Origin: Bacteroidales bacterium
GTDB taxonomy: Bacteria; Bacteroidota; Bacteroidia; Bacteroidales; FEN-979
Direction: 5' to 3'
Assembly (NCBI GenBank): GCA_017882335.1
Contig: JADGPR010000021.1
Location: 1-41,187, forward strand
DNA: 41,187 nt
Shown here one piece after another: positions 22,840 to 31,958 of this stretch (its first letter is position 1; each line of letters begins with the position of its first letter). The notes beneath the pieces were generated by a model. That model had not been told where the DNA came from and did no database searches. It worked only from the letters and a program-made list of their open reading frames with translations. Both the position numbers and the translations under genes were made by a program.

Positions 22840-24603
22840 ATGAAAGATTTCTTTAAATTCATGTTCGCTTCGATGCTGGGCTTCTTTCTCACCATCATTT
22901 TACTCACCATTATCCTGTTCACAGTTATAGTGTCATTGGTCGCCCTGGCGACAACGGAAGAAATTTCAACTCCTAAGAACTGTGTCCTGCAGATCAAACT
23001 CGACCGGCCGGTCAGCGACCGGGGTCCTAAAAACCCGATCTTCATTGATCTTTATTCCAGGAGTAAACGGGATGGCCTTACCGATATCCTGGACAACATC
23101 CATAAAGCCAAGAACGATGACAACATTAAAGGGATCTTGCTTGATGTCAGTGTCATCCCTGCAGGCCTTTCAACGATCTACGAGATCCGCGACGCCTTGA
23201 TCGATTTTAAAAAATCCGGGAAATTCATCATCAGTTACAGTGAATTTTACTCCCAGGGAGCCTATTATCTTGCTTCGGTATCCGACCGCATCTACCTTCA
23301 GCCTCAGGGGATGATCCTGTTTAAGGGACTGGATGCTGAACTGACCTTTTTAAAAGGTACATTGGACAAGCTCGATATCAAGATGCAGATCATCCGGCAT
23401 GGGAAATTCAAAGCAGCAACAGAGCCGCTTTTCCTTGATAAGATGAGCCCGGAAAACCGTAAACAGATTTCAGAACTGATCAACAATTCCTGGGGAAAAA
23501 TAGTGGAAGGGATCTCCGCTTCGAGAAGTATAAGCATCTCACAGTTGAACCAAATCGCAGATAGTCTGAAAGCAGAAACGCCCGAAGATGCATTAAAATA
23601 TAAACTCGTTGATCAGCTAGCGTTTAAAGATGAACTCCTGCAGGATCTTCGCAAAAAACTCGGACTTGCAGAGAAAAAGGAGATCAATTTTATCACCCTT
23701 GAAAAATATTCCAATGTTCCTGACTCCTATAATAAACTTTCGGGAAAAGATGGAAAAATAGCAATTATTTATGCTACAGGTTCCATTGGCGGAGGCAACG
23801 GCAATGACCAGTCGATCGGTTCGGAAAGGATCAGCAAGGCCTTTCGTAAAGCAAGGGAAGATAAGAAGATCAAAGCTATCGTATTCAGGATCAATTCCCC
23901 GGGAGGAAGTGCATTGTCGTCCGATGTGATCTGGCGCGAAGTATCGCTTGCCGCAAAAGAAAAACCGGTGATAGCCTCTTTCGGAGATGTTGCCGCATCC
24001 GGTGGATATTACATTGCCTGCCCTGCCACAAAGATCCTTGCCGACCCCACAACAATCACGGGATCCATCGGGGTCTTCGGAGTGGTTCCAAACCTGAAGG
24101 GACTCTTCAACAACAAACTCGGTATCACTTTTGACGAGGCAAAAACGAATGCCAATTCCGACTACATCAGCATCACCAAGCCGATGCCGACCTACCAGGT
24201 GAAAGTCCTCCAGGCAGCAATCGAAAACATTTATTCCTCATTTGTGGCCAAAGTGGCAGAAGGAAGGCATCTATCAAGAGAATCGATCGACAGTATTGGC
24301 CAGGGCCGTGTATGGAGTGGAAAGGATGCCAAACGGATCGGGCTGATCGATGATTTCGGCGGACTCGACAGGGCCATAGAAGTTGCAGGGGCGCTAGCAA
24401 AGATCAAAAACTACAGCCTTATCTACCTGCCTGAACAGAAAGAGCTGTTGCAGGAACTGATCGATCAGCTGACAGGCAATGAAACCCGGTCAGCCATTGA
24501 GAAAGAAATGGGTGAATATTACAAGTATTACCAGTACCTGAAGGAAATTCAGCAGATGAAAGGGATACAGGCAAGGATGCCGTTTGAGATCAGCATCAAT
24601 TAA
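22840..24603 (+). CDS. sppA: Signal peptide peptidase SppA, 67-kDa type
   Basis: SppA is a membrane-bound serine protease with a Ser-Lys dyad that cuts leftover signal peptides. The 587 residues begin with a membrane helix (about 10-38). The N-terminal half holds the Lys (GKFKAATEP, Lys191) and the C-terminal half the nucleophile Ser387 in GDVAASGGYY; INSPGGSALSSD (about 352-363) and TITGSIGVFG (about 405-414) line the site. The tandem-repeat architecture is that of E. coli SppA rather than the short Gram-positive form. The gene ends 12 bp before the convergent DHOD-like gene. Confidence 0.93.
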   Translation: MKDFFKFMFASMLGFFLTIILLTIILFTVIVSLVALATTEEISTPKNCVLQIKLDRPVSDRGPKNPIFIDLYSRSKRDGLTDILDNIHKAKNDDNIKGILLDVSVIPAGLSTIYEIRDALIDFKKSGKFIISYSEFYSQGAYYLASVSDRIYLQPQGMILFKGLDAELTFLKGTLDKLDIKMQIIRHGKFKAATEPLFLDKMSPENRKQISELINNSWGKIVEGISASRSISISQLNQIADSLKAETPEDALKYKLVDQLAFKDELLQDLRKKLGLAEKKEINFITLEKYSNVPDSYNKLSGKDGKIAIIYATGSIGGGNGNDQSIGSERISKAFRKAREDKKIKAIVFRINSPGGSALSSDVIWREVSLAAKEKPVIASFGDVAASGGYYIACPATKILADPTTITGSIGVFGVVPNLKGLFNNKLGITFDEAKTNANSDYISITKPMPTYQVKVLQAAIENIYSSFVAKVAEGRHLSRESIDSIGQGRVWSGKDAKRIGLIDDFGGLDRAIEVAGALAKIKNYSLIYLPEQKELLQELIDQLTGNETRSAIEKEMGEYYKYYQYLKEIQQMKGIQARMPFEISIN

Positions 24604-24615
24604 AACAACCCCGGG

Positions 24616-25629
24616 TTACCGCTGCGGATAGTGAATAAAGATCTCTTCCGATTTCATCAGGATATCCACATACTGAGCCCGCTTGTAAGCAAAGGGATCT
24701 TTCATGTTTTTCCGGGAAAGCTTGCCACGAAAGTTTTCAATGGAATCATATTTCTTATGATCCATCCAATCGGTAATTTCATTCAGCATCAACCCGATTT
24801 GTCCGAAACCATTCTTGTATAAGGTACTGACCACCTGCACGCAATCGGTTCCTGCCAGGAGCATTTTAATAACATCCGCACCCGTAAAGATCCCTGTGTT
24901 GGCACAGATGGATCCGCGAATCTCGCCATGAAGTAAGCCAACATACCTCAATGGCAGGCGTAAGTCATCGTGATGGCTAAGGTGATACGGATAATGGTGC
25001 GCTTCTTTTTCAATATCAATATCCGGCTGGAATAACCGGTTGAACAAAACAAAACCGTCCACTCCTTCAAAATACATCATCTGGATCACATTCAGGACAT
25101 TTGTATAAAACGGGCTGAGTTTGACACTCACCGGGATTTTAAGGCTTTTCTTTACATGGTTTACCACATCCAGTTGTTCATTGATAATGGCTTTCTCTTC
25201 TTTTTTGAAATCGCCGGGTATGGAATAAAAGTTCAGCTCGATGGCATTTACTCCTGTTTGCTCAATTGCTTTGGCATATTCCAACCACGTTTCTTCGAAA
25301 GTGCAGTTCAGGCTTGCAATCACCGGGATCGTTACGGCCTCGACGGTTTTTCGCAGGTGCATCAGGTGTTCCGTGGGGCCTGCATGTTCGATATCCGGAA
25401 AGAGGCTGATCATTTCTGCGTGACGCTCGTTGTATTGGTTCAGCTCTTCGGATAACTGTAGCCGTTCCAGTTCAATCTGTTCTTCGAAGAGGGTTTTATA
25501 GACGATGGCTGCTGCACCGGCTTCTTCAATTTTCTTTATGTTATCCAGGTCCTTAACGAAACTGCTTGCACCGACGATGATGGGATTCTTGAGGTTCAAC
25601 CCCATGTAACTGGTTGTTAGATCTGCCAT
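24616..25629 (-). CDS. Dihydroorotate dehydrogenase-like flavoprotein
   Basis: The 337-residue protein has the FMN-binding TIM-barrel of class 1 dihydroorotate dehydrogenases: MADLTTSYMGLNLKNPIIVGA (residues 1-21 region), IASLNC (about 120-125), the NAIELNFYS strand (about 148), KIPVSVKLSPF (about 185), ANTGIFTGADVIKMLLAGTD (about 260-280). The usual N-x-S-C-P-N active-site segment reads NFYSIPG, so the catalytic Cys/Ser is not in its normal place and DHOD activity is doubtful. It lies downstream of the PFOR gene on the same strand, a pairing common in Bacteroidota that suggests a redox role. Start ATG 25629 fits the family; the open frame upstream of it is repeat DNA. Confidence 0.82.
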   Translation of the reverse strand: MADLTTSYMGLNLKNPIIVGASSFVKDLDNIKKIEEAGAAAIVYKTLFEEQIELERLQLSEELNQYNERHAEMISLFPDIEHAGPTEHLMHLRKTVEAVTIPVIASLNCTFEETWLEYAKAIEQTGVNAIELNFYSIPGDFKKEEKAIINEQLDVVNHVKKSLKIPVSVKLSPFYTNVLNVIQMMYFEGVDGFVLFNRLFQPDIDIEKEAHHYPYHLSHHDDLRLPLRYVGLLHGEIRGSICANTGIFTGADVIKMLLAGTDCVQVVSTLYKNGFGQIGLMLNEITDWMDHKKYDSIENFRGKLSRKNMKDPFAYKRAQYVDILMKSEEIFIHYPQR

Positions 25630-25655
25630 GAGTTTTCTTTTTAGTGTTGGTCGTA

Positions 25656-25663
25656 CAAAGATA
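25656..25663 (-). promoter_or_regulatory. -7 box TATCTTTG of the DHOD-like gene
   Basis: Exact TAnnTTTG match on the minus strand, 26 bp before the ATG at 25629. It supports that start and separate transcription from the PFOR gene. Confidence 0.5.
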
Positions 25664-25681
25664 GTGATAACATAATTCGAT

Positions 25682-25758
25682 CTGATTCTGGATGAGGGAT
25701 GCTGGATGAGGGGTAAACAAGTTATCCAGCATCCAGGATCCAGCATCCAGCATCCAGC
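25682..25758. repeat. Heptamer array with internal inversion (11 units)
   Basis: Units TGGATGA, GGGATGC, TGGATGA, then GGGGTAA, ACAAGTT, then ATCCAGC/ATCCAGG five times. The second half is the reverse complement of the first, yet the 7-bp phase is unbroken. The array ends 2 bp from the PFOR stop codon. Confidence 0.9.
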
Positions 25759-25760
25759 AT

Positions 25761-28700
25761 CTATTTTGAGAAATCCATCTCCGCCAGCCGCTTGTAATTC
25801 ATCCACCGCCACTTTGCATTCTCTTCAGCAGCTTTGAACAGTATATCCGCCTCTTCAGGAAACATCTTTTTAAGTGAAGTATAGCGGACCTCGCCATCAA
25901 GGAATTGCTGGAATTTAGTCCAGTCGGGTTCTTTTGAATCGAGGGTGAAAGGATTTTTGCCTTCTTTTTCCTTCAGGGGGTTGTACCTGTAAAGCTGCCA
26001 ATAACCTGCCTGCACGGCATGTTCCATCTCCTCCTGGGTTTTTCCCATTCCGGCCCGCAGCCCATGATTGATACAAGGTGCGTAAGCGATCACCATGGAA
26101 GGTCCGGGGTAGGCTTCGGCTTCTTTCATGGTACGGAAAAGTTGGCTGTTATCGGCGCCCATTGCAACCTGAGCAACATAAACATATCCATAGGTCATAG
26201 CCATTACACCCAGGTCTTTTTTCCTGACTTTCTTCCCGGAAGCAGCAAATTTGGCGACAGCACCAACCGGTGTGGACTTCGATGATTGTCCACCCGTATT
26301 CGAATAAACTTCGGTATCGAGGACAAGGATGTTTACATCTTCGCCTGAAGCGATCACATGATCAAGTCCGCCATACCCTATATCGTAAGCCCAACCGTCA
26401 CCTCCTATTATCCAGATGGATTTTTTTACCAGGTATTGTTTCAGGTCAAGGATATCTTTTGCCAGCGGGTTGTTTTCCTTCTCCAGCAATGGGATTATTT
26501 TACCCGTTGCTGCCTTTGATTTATCGGGATCTTCCTTTCCATCCATCCATTCCCGGAAAGCATCCAGGATCTCCACCGACATCATATTCTCTTTGATGGC
26601 CTCTCTCATCTTTTGCGCCATACGCTTCCGGAGGTTGCCGACTCCGATGGCCATTCCATAGCCATATTCCGCATTGTCTTCGAACAATGAATTCGCCCAT
26701 GCAGGGCCCTGTCCTTCATGATTCGCGCGGTATGGTATAAAAGGAGCTGTACCGCCGAAAATGGAGGAACATCCTGTTGCATTGGCGATCATCATCCTTT
26801 CGCCGAACAGCTGTGTGATCAGCTTAATATAAGGGGTTTCACCGCAACCTGCACAAGCTCCGGAGAATTCGAAGAGCGGCTGTACAAACTGGCTGTTTTT
26901 AAATGTCTTTGTTCGCAAGGCAACATCCGGTTTGTAGGTAACTTTCGAAATGAGGTAATCCCAGTTTTCGGTTTCTTTCATTTGTGATTCCAGGGGTTTC
27001 AGCTCCAGGGCCTTGATCTTTGCAGGACAAACATCCACACAGTTGCCGCAACCGGTGCAATCAAGTACCGTTACCTGGATCCTGAATTCAAGACCAGTCA
27101 GTTCTTTTCCGAGGGCTTTCAATGTGACCATTCCTTCCGGTGCATTCTTCTTCTCTTCAGCATTGAGCAGGAAAGGACGGATGGCAGCGTGAGGACAAAC
27201 ATAGGCGCACTGGTTGCACTGGGTACAATTTTCGAAAATCCACTCAGGAACGGTTACCGCGATACCCCGTTTTTCAAGTTGTGTCGTACCAACCGGGAAT
27301 GTTCCGTCTTCGCGTCCGAGGAAAGCGCTGACAGGAATATCGTCACCTTCAAATTTGTTGACTTTATCGAAGACCTGTTTGATAAATTCCGGACGGTTGG
27401 GATCGTCAGCAACAGGCTGAATTTCGATTTTGGACCATTCGGCCGGGATCTGAATTTCTTCAACTTCTCCTCCCCTGTCGATTGCCGTGTTGTTCATCTT
27501 GACAATCTCTTCACCTTTCCTTCCATAAGTCTTCTTGATGGCATATTTCATTTCTTTAACAGCCATTTCATAAGGGATCACGTTGGCAAGACGGAAGAAG
27601 GTAGATTGCATGATGCTGTTGGTGCGGTTCCCAAGGCCGATCTCAACGGCGATCTTGGTAGCATCGATGATAAAAAACCGGATTTTGTGTTCGGCAAGGT
27701 ATTTTTTCATGTGATCGGGAAGCCGTTTCTTGGTTTCTTCTGCGTCCCAGATGCTGTTCAGCAAAAATGTACCCCCATCTTTCAGCCCCTTCAGCATATC
27801 ATATTTTTCCAGGTAAGCCGGAACATGACAGGCAACAAAATCAGGCGTGATCACAAGGTAAGGTGCACGGATGGGTTTGTCGCCAAAGCGAAGGTGGGAT
27901 ACGGTGATCCCGCCCGACTTCTTGGAATCATAGGCAAAATAGGCCTGAGCATATTTATCGGTCGATTCGCCGATGATCTTGATCGAATTCTTATTGGCTC
28001 CAACCGTTCCGTCGGATCCGATGCCAAAGAATTTTGCCGAAATAGTGCCGGCCGAGTCAATACTTACTTCCGGAAGAAGCGGTAATGAGTGAAACGTAAC
28101 ATCGTCGACGATACCAATGGTAAAATGATTTTTCGGTTCTTTCGCCTTCAGGTTGTTGAAAACGGAAATGATCTGCGACGGGGTGGTATCTTTTGAACTC
28201 AAACCATAGCGGCCGGTATTGATCATGGGGCGGTTTTCCCTCTCATAGAATATATCACGGATATCAAGGTAAAGGGGATCACCATTAGCGCCTGGCTCTT
28301 TCGTGCGGTCGAGAACCGTGATCCTTTTTACGGTTGCAGGAAGTACATTAAAGAAATATTTTGCAGAGAAGGGCCTGTAAAGGTGAACCGAGATCAATCC
28401 GACCTTCTCTCCCTTTTCCCTTAAGTGATCTATCACCTCCTTGATGGTATCGGTTACAGAACCCATCGCGACGATAATATTTTCAGCATCCGGCGAACCG
28501 TAATAGGTGAAAGGATGATATTCCCTTCCGGTCATTTTGGTGATCTCCTTCATATAATTCTCAACGATATCCGGAACCGGCTCATAGAAACGGTTCACCG
28601 CTTCTTTTGCCTGGAAGAAGATATCCGGGTTCTGGGCAGTACCGCGGGTCACCGGATGTTCGGGATTCAGGGCCCTGTCGCGGAATTCATGTAATGCCTT

Positions 28701-29297
28701 GTAGTCGATCAGCTTTGCCATATCTTCATTGGAAAAGGCTTCGATCTTTTGGATCTCGTGGGATGACCGGAAACCATCGAAAAAATGAAGGAACGGTATG
28801 CGTGATTTGATGGCGCTGAGGTGGGCAATTCCAGCTAGATCCATAATTTCCTGTACGCTTCCGCTGGCCAGCATGGCAAAACCGGTCTGGCGGGTTGCAT
28901 AAACATCGGAATGATCGCCAAAGATTGACAATGCATGAGCAGCAATGGTACGGGCGCTGACGTGAAAGACGCCGGGCAGCAATTCGCCTGCAAGTTTGTA
29001 CATGTTAGGGATCATCAGCAACAAGCCTTGTGAGGCGGTGAACGTCGTGGTTAACGAACCTGCCTGCAGCGAGCCATGAACTGCTCCTGCAGCACCTGCT
29101 TCCGATTGCATTTCAACAACTTTTACTTCGTCTCCGAAAATGTTTTTTCTTCCGTGGGCAGCCCATTCATCAACATTCTCGGCCATATTGGAAGACGGTG
29201 TAATGGGATATATAGCAGCCACCTCGCTGAACATATAGGCCATATGAGAGGCAGCCTCGTTCCCGTCGCAGGTGATAAATTTTTTTTTATTTTCCAT
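25761..29297 (-). CDS. nifJ: Pyruvate:ferredoxin (flavodoxin) oxidoreductase
   Basis: The single-chain enzyme oxidises pyruvate to acetyl-CoA and CO2, passing electrons to ferredoxin or flavodoxin, a mark of anaerobic metabolism. The 1178 residues follow the full domain order: pyrimidine-binding domain I (YPITPSSNMAE near 31), domain II, the gamma-type domain (about 415-600), the EKR-type linker, two [4Fe-4S] motifs (CTQCNQCAYVCP near 694 and CTGCGNCVDVCP near 749), and the TPP domain (SGACAGCGETPY; GGDGWAYDIGYGG near 967; EVYSNTGGQSSKSTP). Nothing is missing. A promoter with TTG, 21 bp and TACCTTTG lies 55 bp upstream. Confidence 0.97.
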   Translation of the reverse strand: MENKKKFITCDGNEAASHMAYMFSEVAAIYPITPSSNMAENVDEWAAHGRKNIFGDEVKVVEMQSEAGAAGAVHGSLQAGSLTTTFTASQGLLLMIPNMYKLAGELLPGVFHVSARTIAAHALSIFGDHSDVYATRQTGFAMLASGSVQEIMDLAGIAHLSAIKSRIPFLHFFDGFRSSHEIQKIEAFSNEDMAKLIDYKALHEFRDRALNPEHPVTRGTAQNPDIFFQAKEAVNRFYEPVPDIVENYMKEITKMTGREYHPFTYYGSPDAENIIVAMGSVTDTIKEVIDHLREKGEKVGLISVHLYRPFSAKYFFNVLPATVKRITVLDRTKEPGANGDPLYLDIRDIFYERENRPMINTGRYGLSSKDTTPSQIISVFNNLKAKEPKNHFTIGIVDDVTFHSLPLLPEVSIDSAGTISAKFFGIGSDGTVGANKNSIKIIGESTDKYAQAYFAYDSKKSGGITVSHLRFGDKPIRAPYLVITPDFVACHVPAYLEKYDMLKGLKDGGTFLLNSIWDAEETKKRLPDHMKKYLAEHKIRFFIIDATKIAVEIGLGNRTNSIMQSTFFRLANVIPYEMAVKEMKYAIKKTYGRKGEEIVKMNNTAIDRGGEVEEIQIPAEWSKIEIQPVADDPNRPEFIKQVFDKVNKFEGDDIPVSAFLGREDGTFPVGTTQLEKRGIAVTVPEWIFENCTQCNQCAYVCPHAAIRPFLLNAEEKKNAPEGMVTLKALGKELTGLEFRIQVTVLDCTGCGNCVDVCPAKIKALELKPLESQMKETENWDYLISKVTYKPDVALRTKTFKNSQFVQPLFEFSGACAGCGETPYIKLITQLFGERMMIANATGCSSIFGGTAPFIPYRANHEGQGPAWANSLFEDNAEYGYGMAIGVGNLRKRMAQKMREAIKENMMSVEILDAFREWMDGKEDPDKSKAATGKIIPLLEKENNPLAKDILDLKQYLVKKSIWIIGGDGWAYDIGYGGLDHVIASGEDVNILVLDTEVYSNTGGQSSKSTPVGAVAKFAASGKKVRKKDLGVMAMTYGYVYVAQVAMGADNSQLFRTMKEAEAYPGPSMVIAYAPCINHGLRAGMGKTQEEMEHAVQAGYWQLYRYNPLKEKEGKNPFTLDSKEPDWTKFQQFLDGEVRYTSLKKMFPEEADILFKAAEENAKWRWMNYKRLAEMDFSK

Positions 29298-29352
29298 AGT
29301 ATATTGAGTATAAGTATTTTAGATATGTTGTTGTGAATTCTCTAACAAGTTG

Positions 29353-29384
29353 CAAAGGTACTATTTCTTTCTTTTCAAAGACAA
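29353..29384 (-). promoter_or_regulatory. Promoter of nifJ (TTG, 21 bp, TACCTTTG)
   Basis: On the minus strand TTG (29382-29384) precedes TACCTTTG (29353-29360) by 21 bp. Transcription would start near 29346, leaving a leader of about 48 nt. Confidence 0.55.
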
Positions 29385-29404
29385 GAATTGAGGGAAAATA
29401 TTAA

Positions 29405-29558
29405 TGCAGAAATTCAGAATGCAGGAATGTAAGATGCTGGATGCTGGATGTGTGGGCGAGGGTATGGGTGGGGAGAGAACTGCCGACTGCTGACTTCCGA
29501 CTGCTGACTTCCGACCTCCGCCCTCTAACCTCCATCCTCTAACCTCCATCCTCCGACT
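29405..29558. repeat. Drifting heptamer array between nifJ and mutS2 (22 units)
   Basis: The 154 bp divide into 22 units. From 29433 the phase is clear: GATGCTG twice, GATGTGT, GGGCGAG, GGTATGG, GTGGGGA, GAGAACT, GCCGACT, GCTGACT, TCCGACT, GCTGACT, TCCGACC, TCCGCCC, TCTAACC, TCCATCC, TCTAACC, TCCATCC, TCCGACT. It links the GATGCTG family of mutS to the GACT family found elsewhere. Confidence 0.9.
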
Positions 29559-29574
29559 AAATCCTCAAATTGTG

Positions 29575-29582
29575 TAATTTTG
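29575..29582 (+). promoter_or_regulatory. -7 box TAATTTTG of mutS2
   Basis: Exact TAnnTTTG match. Its last three bases are an in-frame TTG that would otherwise look like a start; the GTG at 29598, 15 bp further on, is the better start. Confidence 0.5.
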
Positions 29583-29597
29583 TTCAAAACAACCGCT

Positions 29598-31859
29598 GTG
29601 GTCTTCCCTTCGAATTTCGAGTCAAAAATTGGGTTTGATGATATCCGTTCGCTTCTGAAAGAATACTGCCTCGGTCCCGGGATGCCATACACGGAAGAAA
29701 TGGCATTTTCCGAAACCCTTTCTGAGATCCGACCACTTTTGGGGCAGACGGAAGAACTGCGCCGTATCCTTTTGTCGGAAGAAAATTTTCCTTCCCAGGA
29801 TTATTATGACCTGACGGATGAACTGCTCCGGATCCGGATCGAGGGAACATTTATAGAGCCGGAAAATTTGTCGCTGCTGAAACTTTCCCTGTCATCCATT
29901 TCCCTTATCCTTGATTTCTTCCGGAAACATCCTGTTGAAAAGTTTCCCTTACTCTCTTCGCTCTCAGGCGAGATAATCATCGATCCGGAGCTGATCCCCG
30001 GTATTGAACGGATCATCGATGAAAAATCACAGGTAAGGGATGATGCTTCTTCCGCCCTGAAGAAGATACGGAAGGAAAAAAAATCGAAACTGGCGGCTGT
30101 TGAAAAGAAAATCGTTCAAAGCCTTAAGCTGGCTCGTAAATCGGGCTGGACCCCGGAAAATGCCGACCTGACATTGCGTGATGGAAGGTTGGTCATACCA
30201 TTATTAAGTACGCATAAAAGAAAGATCCAGGGATTTGTTCATGATGAATCGGCAACCGGGCAGACCGTTTACCTTGAACCTGCGGATGTTCTTGAAACCA
30301 ACAACGAGATCCGCGAACTCGATTATGCCGAACGAAGGGAGATCATCCGCATCCTGACTGCTTTTGCCGATACCCTCAGACCCTGCTGCGAAGACCTGAT
30401 CCTCGCCTACACCTTTTTGGGAAACATAGACTTCATCAGGGCCAAAGCATTACTGGCCATCCGGATCAATGGTATATTGCCCGCCACAATTTCAGAGAAA
30501 CCCCTTATTCACTGGAACGAAGCGGTTCATCCCTTGCTATACCTCGCTCATTCGCGGCAGAAAAAGAGTGTCGTGCCCCTCTCCATTGAACTGGATCCGG
30601 ATAACAGGATCCTGATCATTTCCGGGCCGAATGCCGGTGGAAAATCGGTATGCCTGAAAACCGTCGGATTGCTGCAGTATATGTTCCAGTGCGGGATACT
30701 GCCTTCCGCAAAGGAAGATTCTACTTTTGGCATCTTCCGGAAGATATTCATTGATATCGGCGATGAACAATCCCTCGAAAATGATCTCAGTACCTATACA
30801 TCAAAATTGCTGAACCTGAAATTTTTCCTTGAGAACCTGGATGAAAGTTCTCTTTTCCTGATCGATGAATTCGGAACCGGTACTGACCCTGCCTTGGGCG
30901 GCCCCATCGCCGAAGCCAGTCTTGAGGAAATCAACCGGAAAAAAGCGTTTGGAGTTGTTACCACGCATTATTCCAACCTTAAACTGCTTGCCGGGAGGGT
31001 TCCCGGAATCGTCAACGGCGCCATGCTCTATGATGCAGGGAAGATGAAGCCTCTCTACCTTTTAAAGATCGGTAAGCCCGGGAGTTCTTTCGCTTTTGAG
31101 ATTGCCCGTCAGATCGGGTTTCCGGCCGATGTACTAAATTCGGCCGCCGGCAAAACAGGGACCAGCCAGCTTGATTTTGATCGGGAACTCCAGAACCTGG
31201 AAACGGAAAAAACAGAACTGGTACAGAAATCCACAGAATTAAAAGTGGCCGATGATTTCCTCAATGAAATGATCACTAAATACCGGAAACTGAACGAAGA
31301 ACTGGAAGCATCGCAAAAGGAGATTCTGCGGAACGCGAAGGAAGAAGCACTGCACATGTTGAATGAATCCAACCGACTCATCGAAAAAACCATCAAAGAA
31401 ATACGGGAAAGCCAGGCAGAAAAAGCAAGGACGAAGGAAGCCCGGCTGGAAATCGAGGAACTGAAAAAAAAGATTGAACTTGATACAAAGGCAGAGGGCG
31501 ACAAAGGCCTGAAGGAAAAGAAGATGGTTTCCCTAAGTCCGCAACAACAAAAAGTAACGCCTTCCCGTGGCCCCTATCAGTCATTCTATGACGACCTGCA
31601 GAAGAAGCTGCTTCAGTTTCAACTCACACTCGACCTCCGAGGGAAGCGGGCCGACGAAACACATTCCCTTCTGCAGCGGTACATTGATGATGCCATCCTC
31701 CTGAATATTCCTGAAGTCAGGATTCTTCACGGTAAGGGAAATGGCATCCTCCGTCAGATCACCCGTGATTATCTTACGAGGGTAAAGGAAGTCAAAAAAT
31801 TCGCCGATGAAGAACTCGAGCGTGGCGGCTCTGGAATAACAGTGATTAGCTTTAGATAA
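29598..31859 (+). CDS. mutS2: Endonuclease MutS2 with Smr domain
   Basis: MutS2 does not act in mismatch repair; it limits recombination and rescues stalled ribosomes in species studied. The 753 residues start at GTG 29598 (VFPSNFESKIGFD, like the MIYP-NFE start of relatives) and contain the core and lever regions, ATPase motifs GPNAGGKS (about 344-351), LSTYTSKLLNL, IDEFGTGTDPALGG and TTHYSNLK, a long coiled-coil clamp (about 510-650, rich in E, K, L), and the C-terminal Smr nuclease domain (about 677-753; LDLRGKRADE, VRILHGKGNGILR). Complete. A heptamer array begins at the base after the stop codon. Confidence 0.94.
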   Translation: MVFPSNFESKIGFDDIRSLLKEYCLGPGMPYTEEMAFSETLSEIRPLLGQTEELRRILLSEENFPSQDYYDLTDELLRIRIEGTFIEPENLSLLKLSLSSISLILDFFRKHPVEKFPLLSSLSGEIIIDPELIPGIERIIDEKSQVRDDASSALKKIRKEKKSKLAAVEKKIVQSLKLARKSGWTPENADLTLRDGRLVIPLLSTHKRKIQGFVHDESATGQTVYLEPADVLETNNEIRELDYAERREIIRILTAFADTLRPCCEDLILAYTFLGNIDFIRAKALLAIRINGILPATISEKPLIHWNEAVHPLLYLAHSRQKKSVVPLSIELDPDNRILIISGPNAGGKSVCLKTVGLLQYMFQCGILPSAKEDSTFGIFRKIFIDIGDEQSLENDLSTYTSKLLNLKFFLENLDESSLFLIDEFGTGTDPALGGPIAEASLEEINRKKAFGVVTTHYSNLKLLAGRVPGIVNGAMLYDAGKMKPLYLLKIGKPGSSFAFEIARQIGFPADVLNSAAGKTGTSQLDFDRELQNLETEKTELVQKSTELKVADDFLNEMITKYRKLNEELEASQKEILRNAKEEALHMLNESNRLIEKTIKEIRESQAEKARTKEARLEIEELKKKIELDTKAEGDKGLKEKKMVSLSPQQQKVTPSRGPYQSFYDDLQKKLLQFQLTLDLRGKRADETHSLLQRYIDDAILLNIPEVRILHGKGNGILRQITRDYLTRVKEVKKFADEELERGGSGITVISFR

Positions 31860-31901
31860 TGCAGGAATAAGAAATAGCATCCAGCATCCAGCATCCAGTA
31901 A
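31860..31901. repeat. Heptamer array after mutS2 (6 units)
   Basis: Units TGCAGGA, ATAAGAA, ATAGCAT, CCAGCAT, CCAGCAT, CCAGTAA. The first unit starts at the base after the mutS2 stop. It belongs to the GATGCTG family in reverse orientation. Confidence 0.85.
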
Positions 31902-31904
31902 CAA

Positions 31905-31936
31905 TTTGCAGATTAATTTTTTTGATAGTACCTTTG
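31905..31936 (+). promoter_or_regulatory. Promoter of the carboxyltransferase gene (TTTG, 20 bp, TACCTTTG)
   Basis: TTTG (31905-31908) and TACCTTTG (31929-31936) are separated by 20 bp; the ATG follows 22 bp later. Good match to the Bacteroidota consensus. Confidence 0.7.
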
Positions 31937-31958
31937 CACGTTTTCGAAAAAACCTATC

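Noticed and set aside
25630-25812. N-terminal extension of the DHOD-like frame to 25812
   Set aside because: The extra 61 residues translate the heptamer array and the start of nifJ; the family start and a -7 box support ATG 25629.
27189-28085. Open frame of 298 codons on the plus strand opposite nifJ
   Set aside because: It lies fully antisense to the conserved PFOR coding region, has no recognisable domain and mirrors the codon bias of the real gene.
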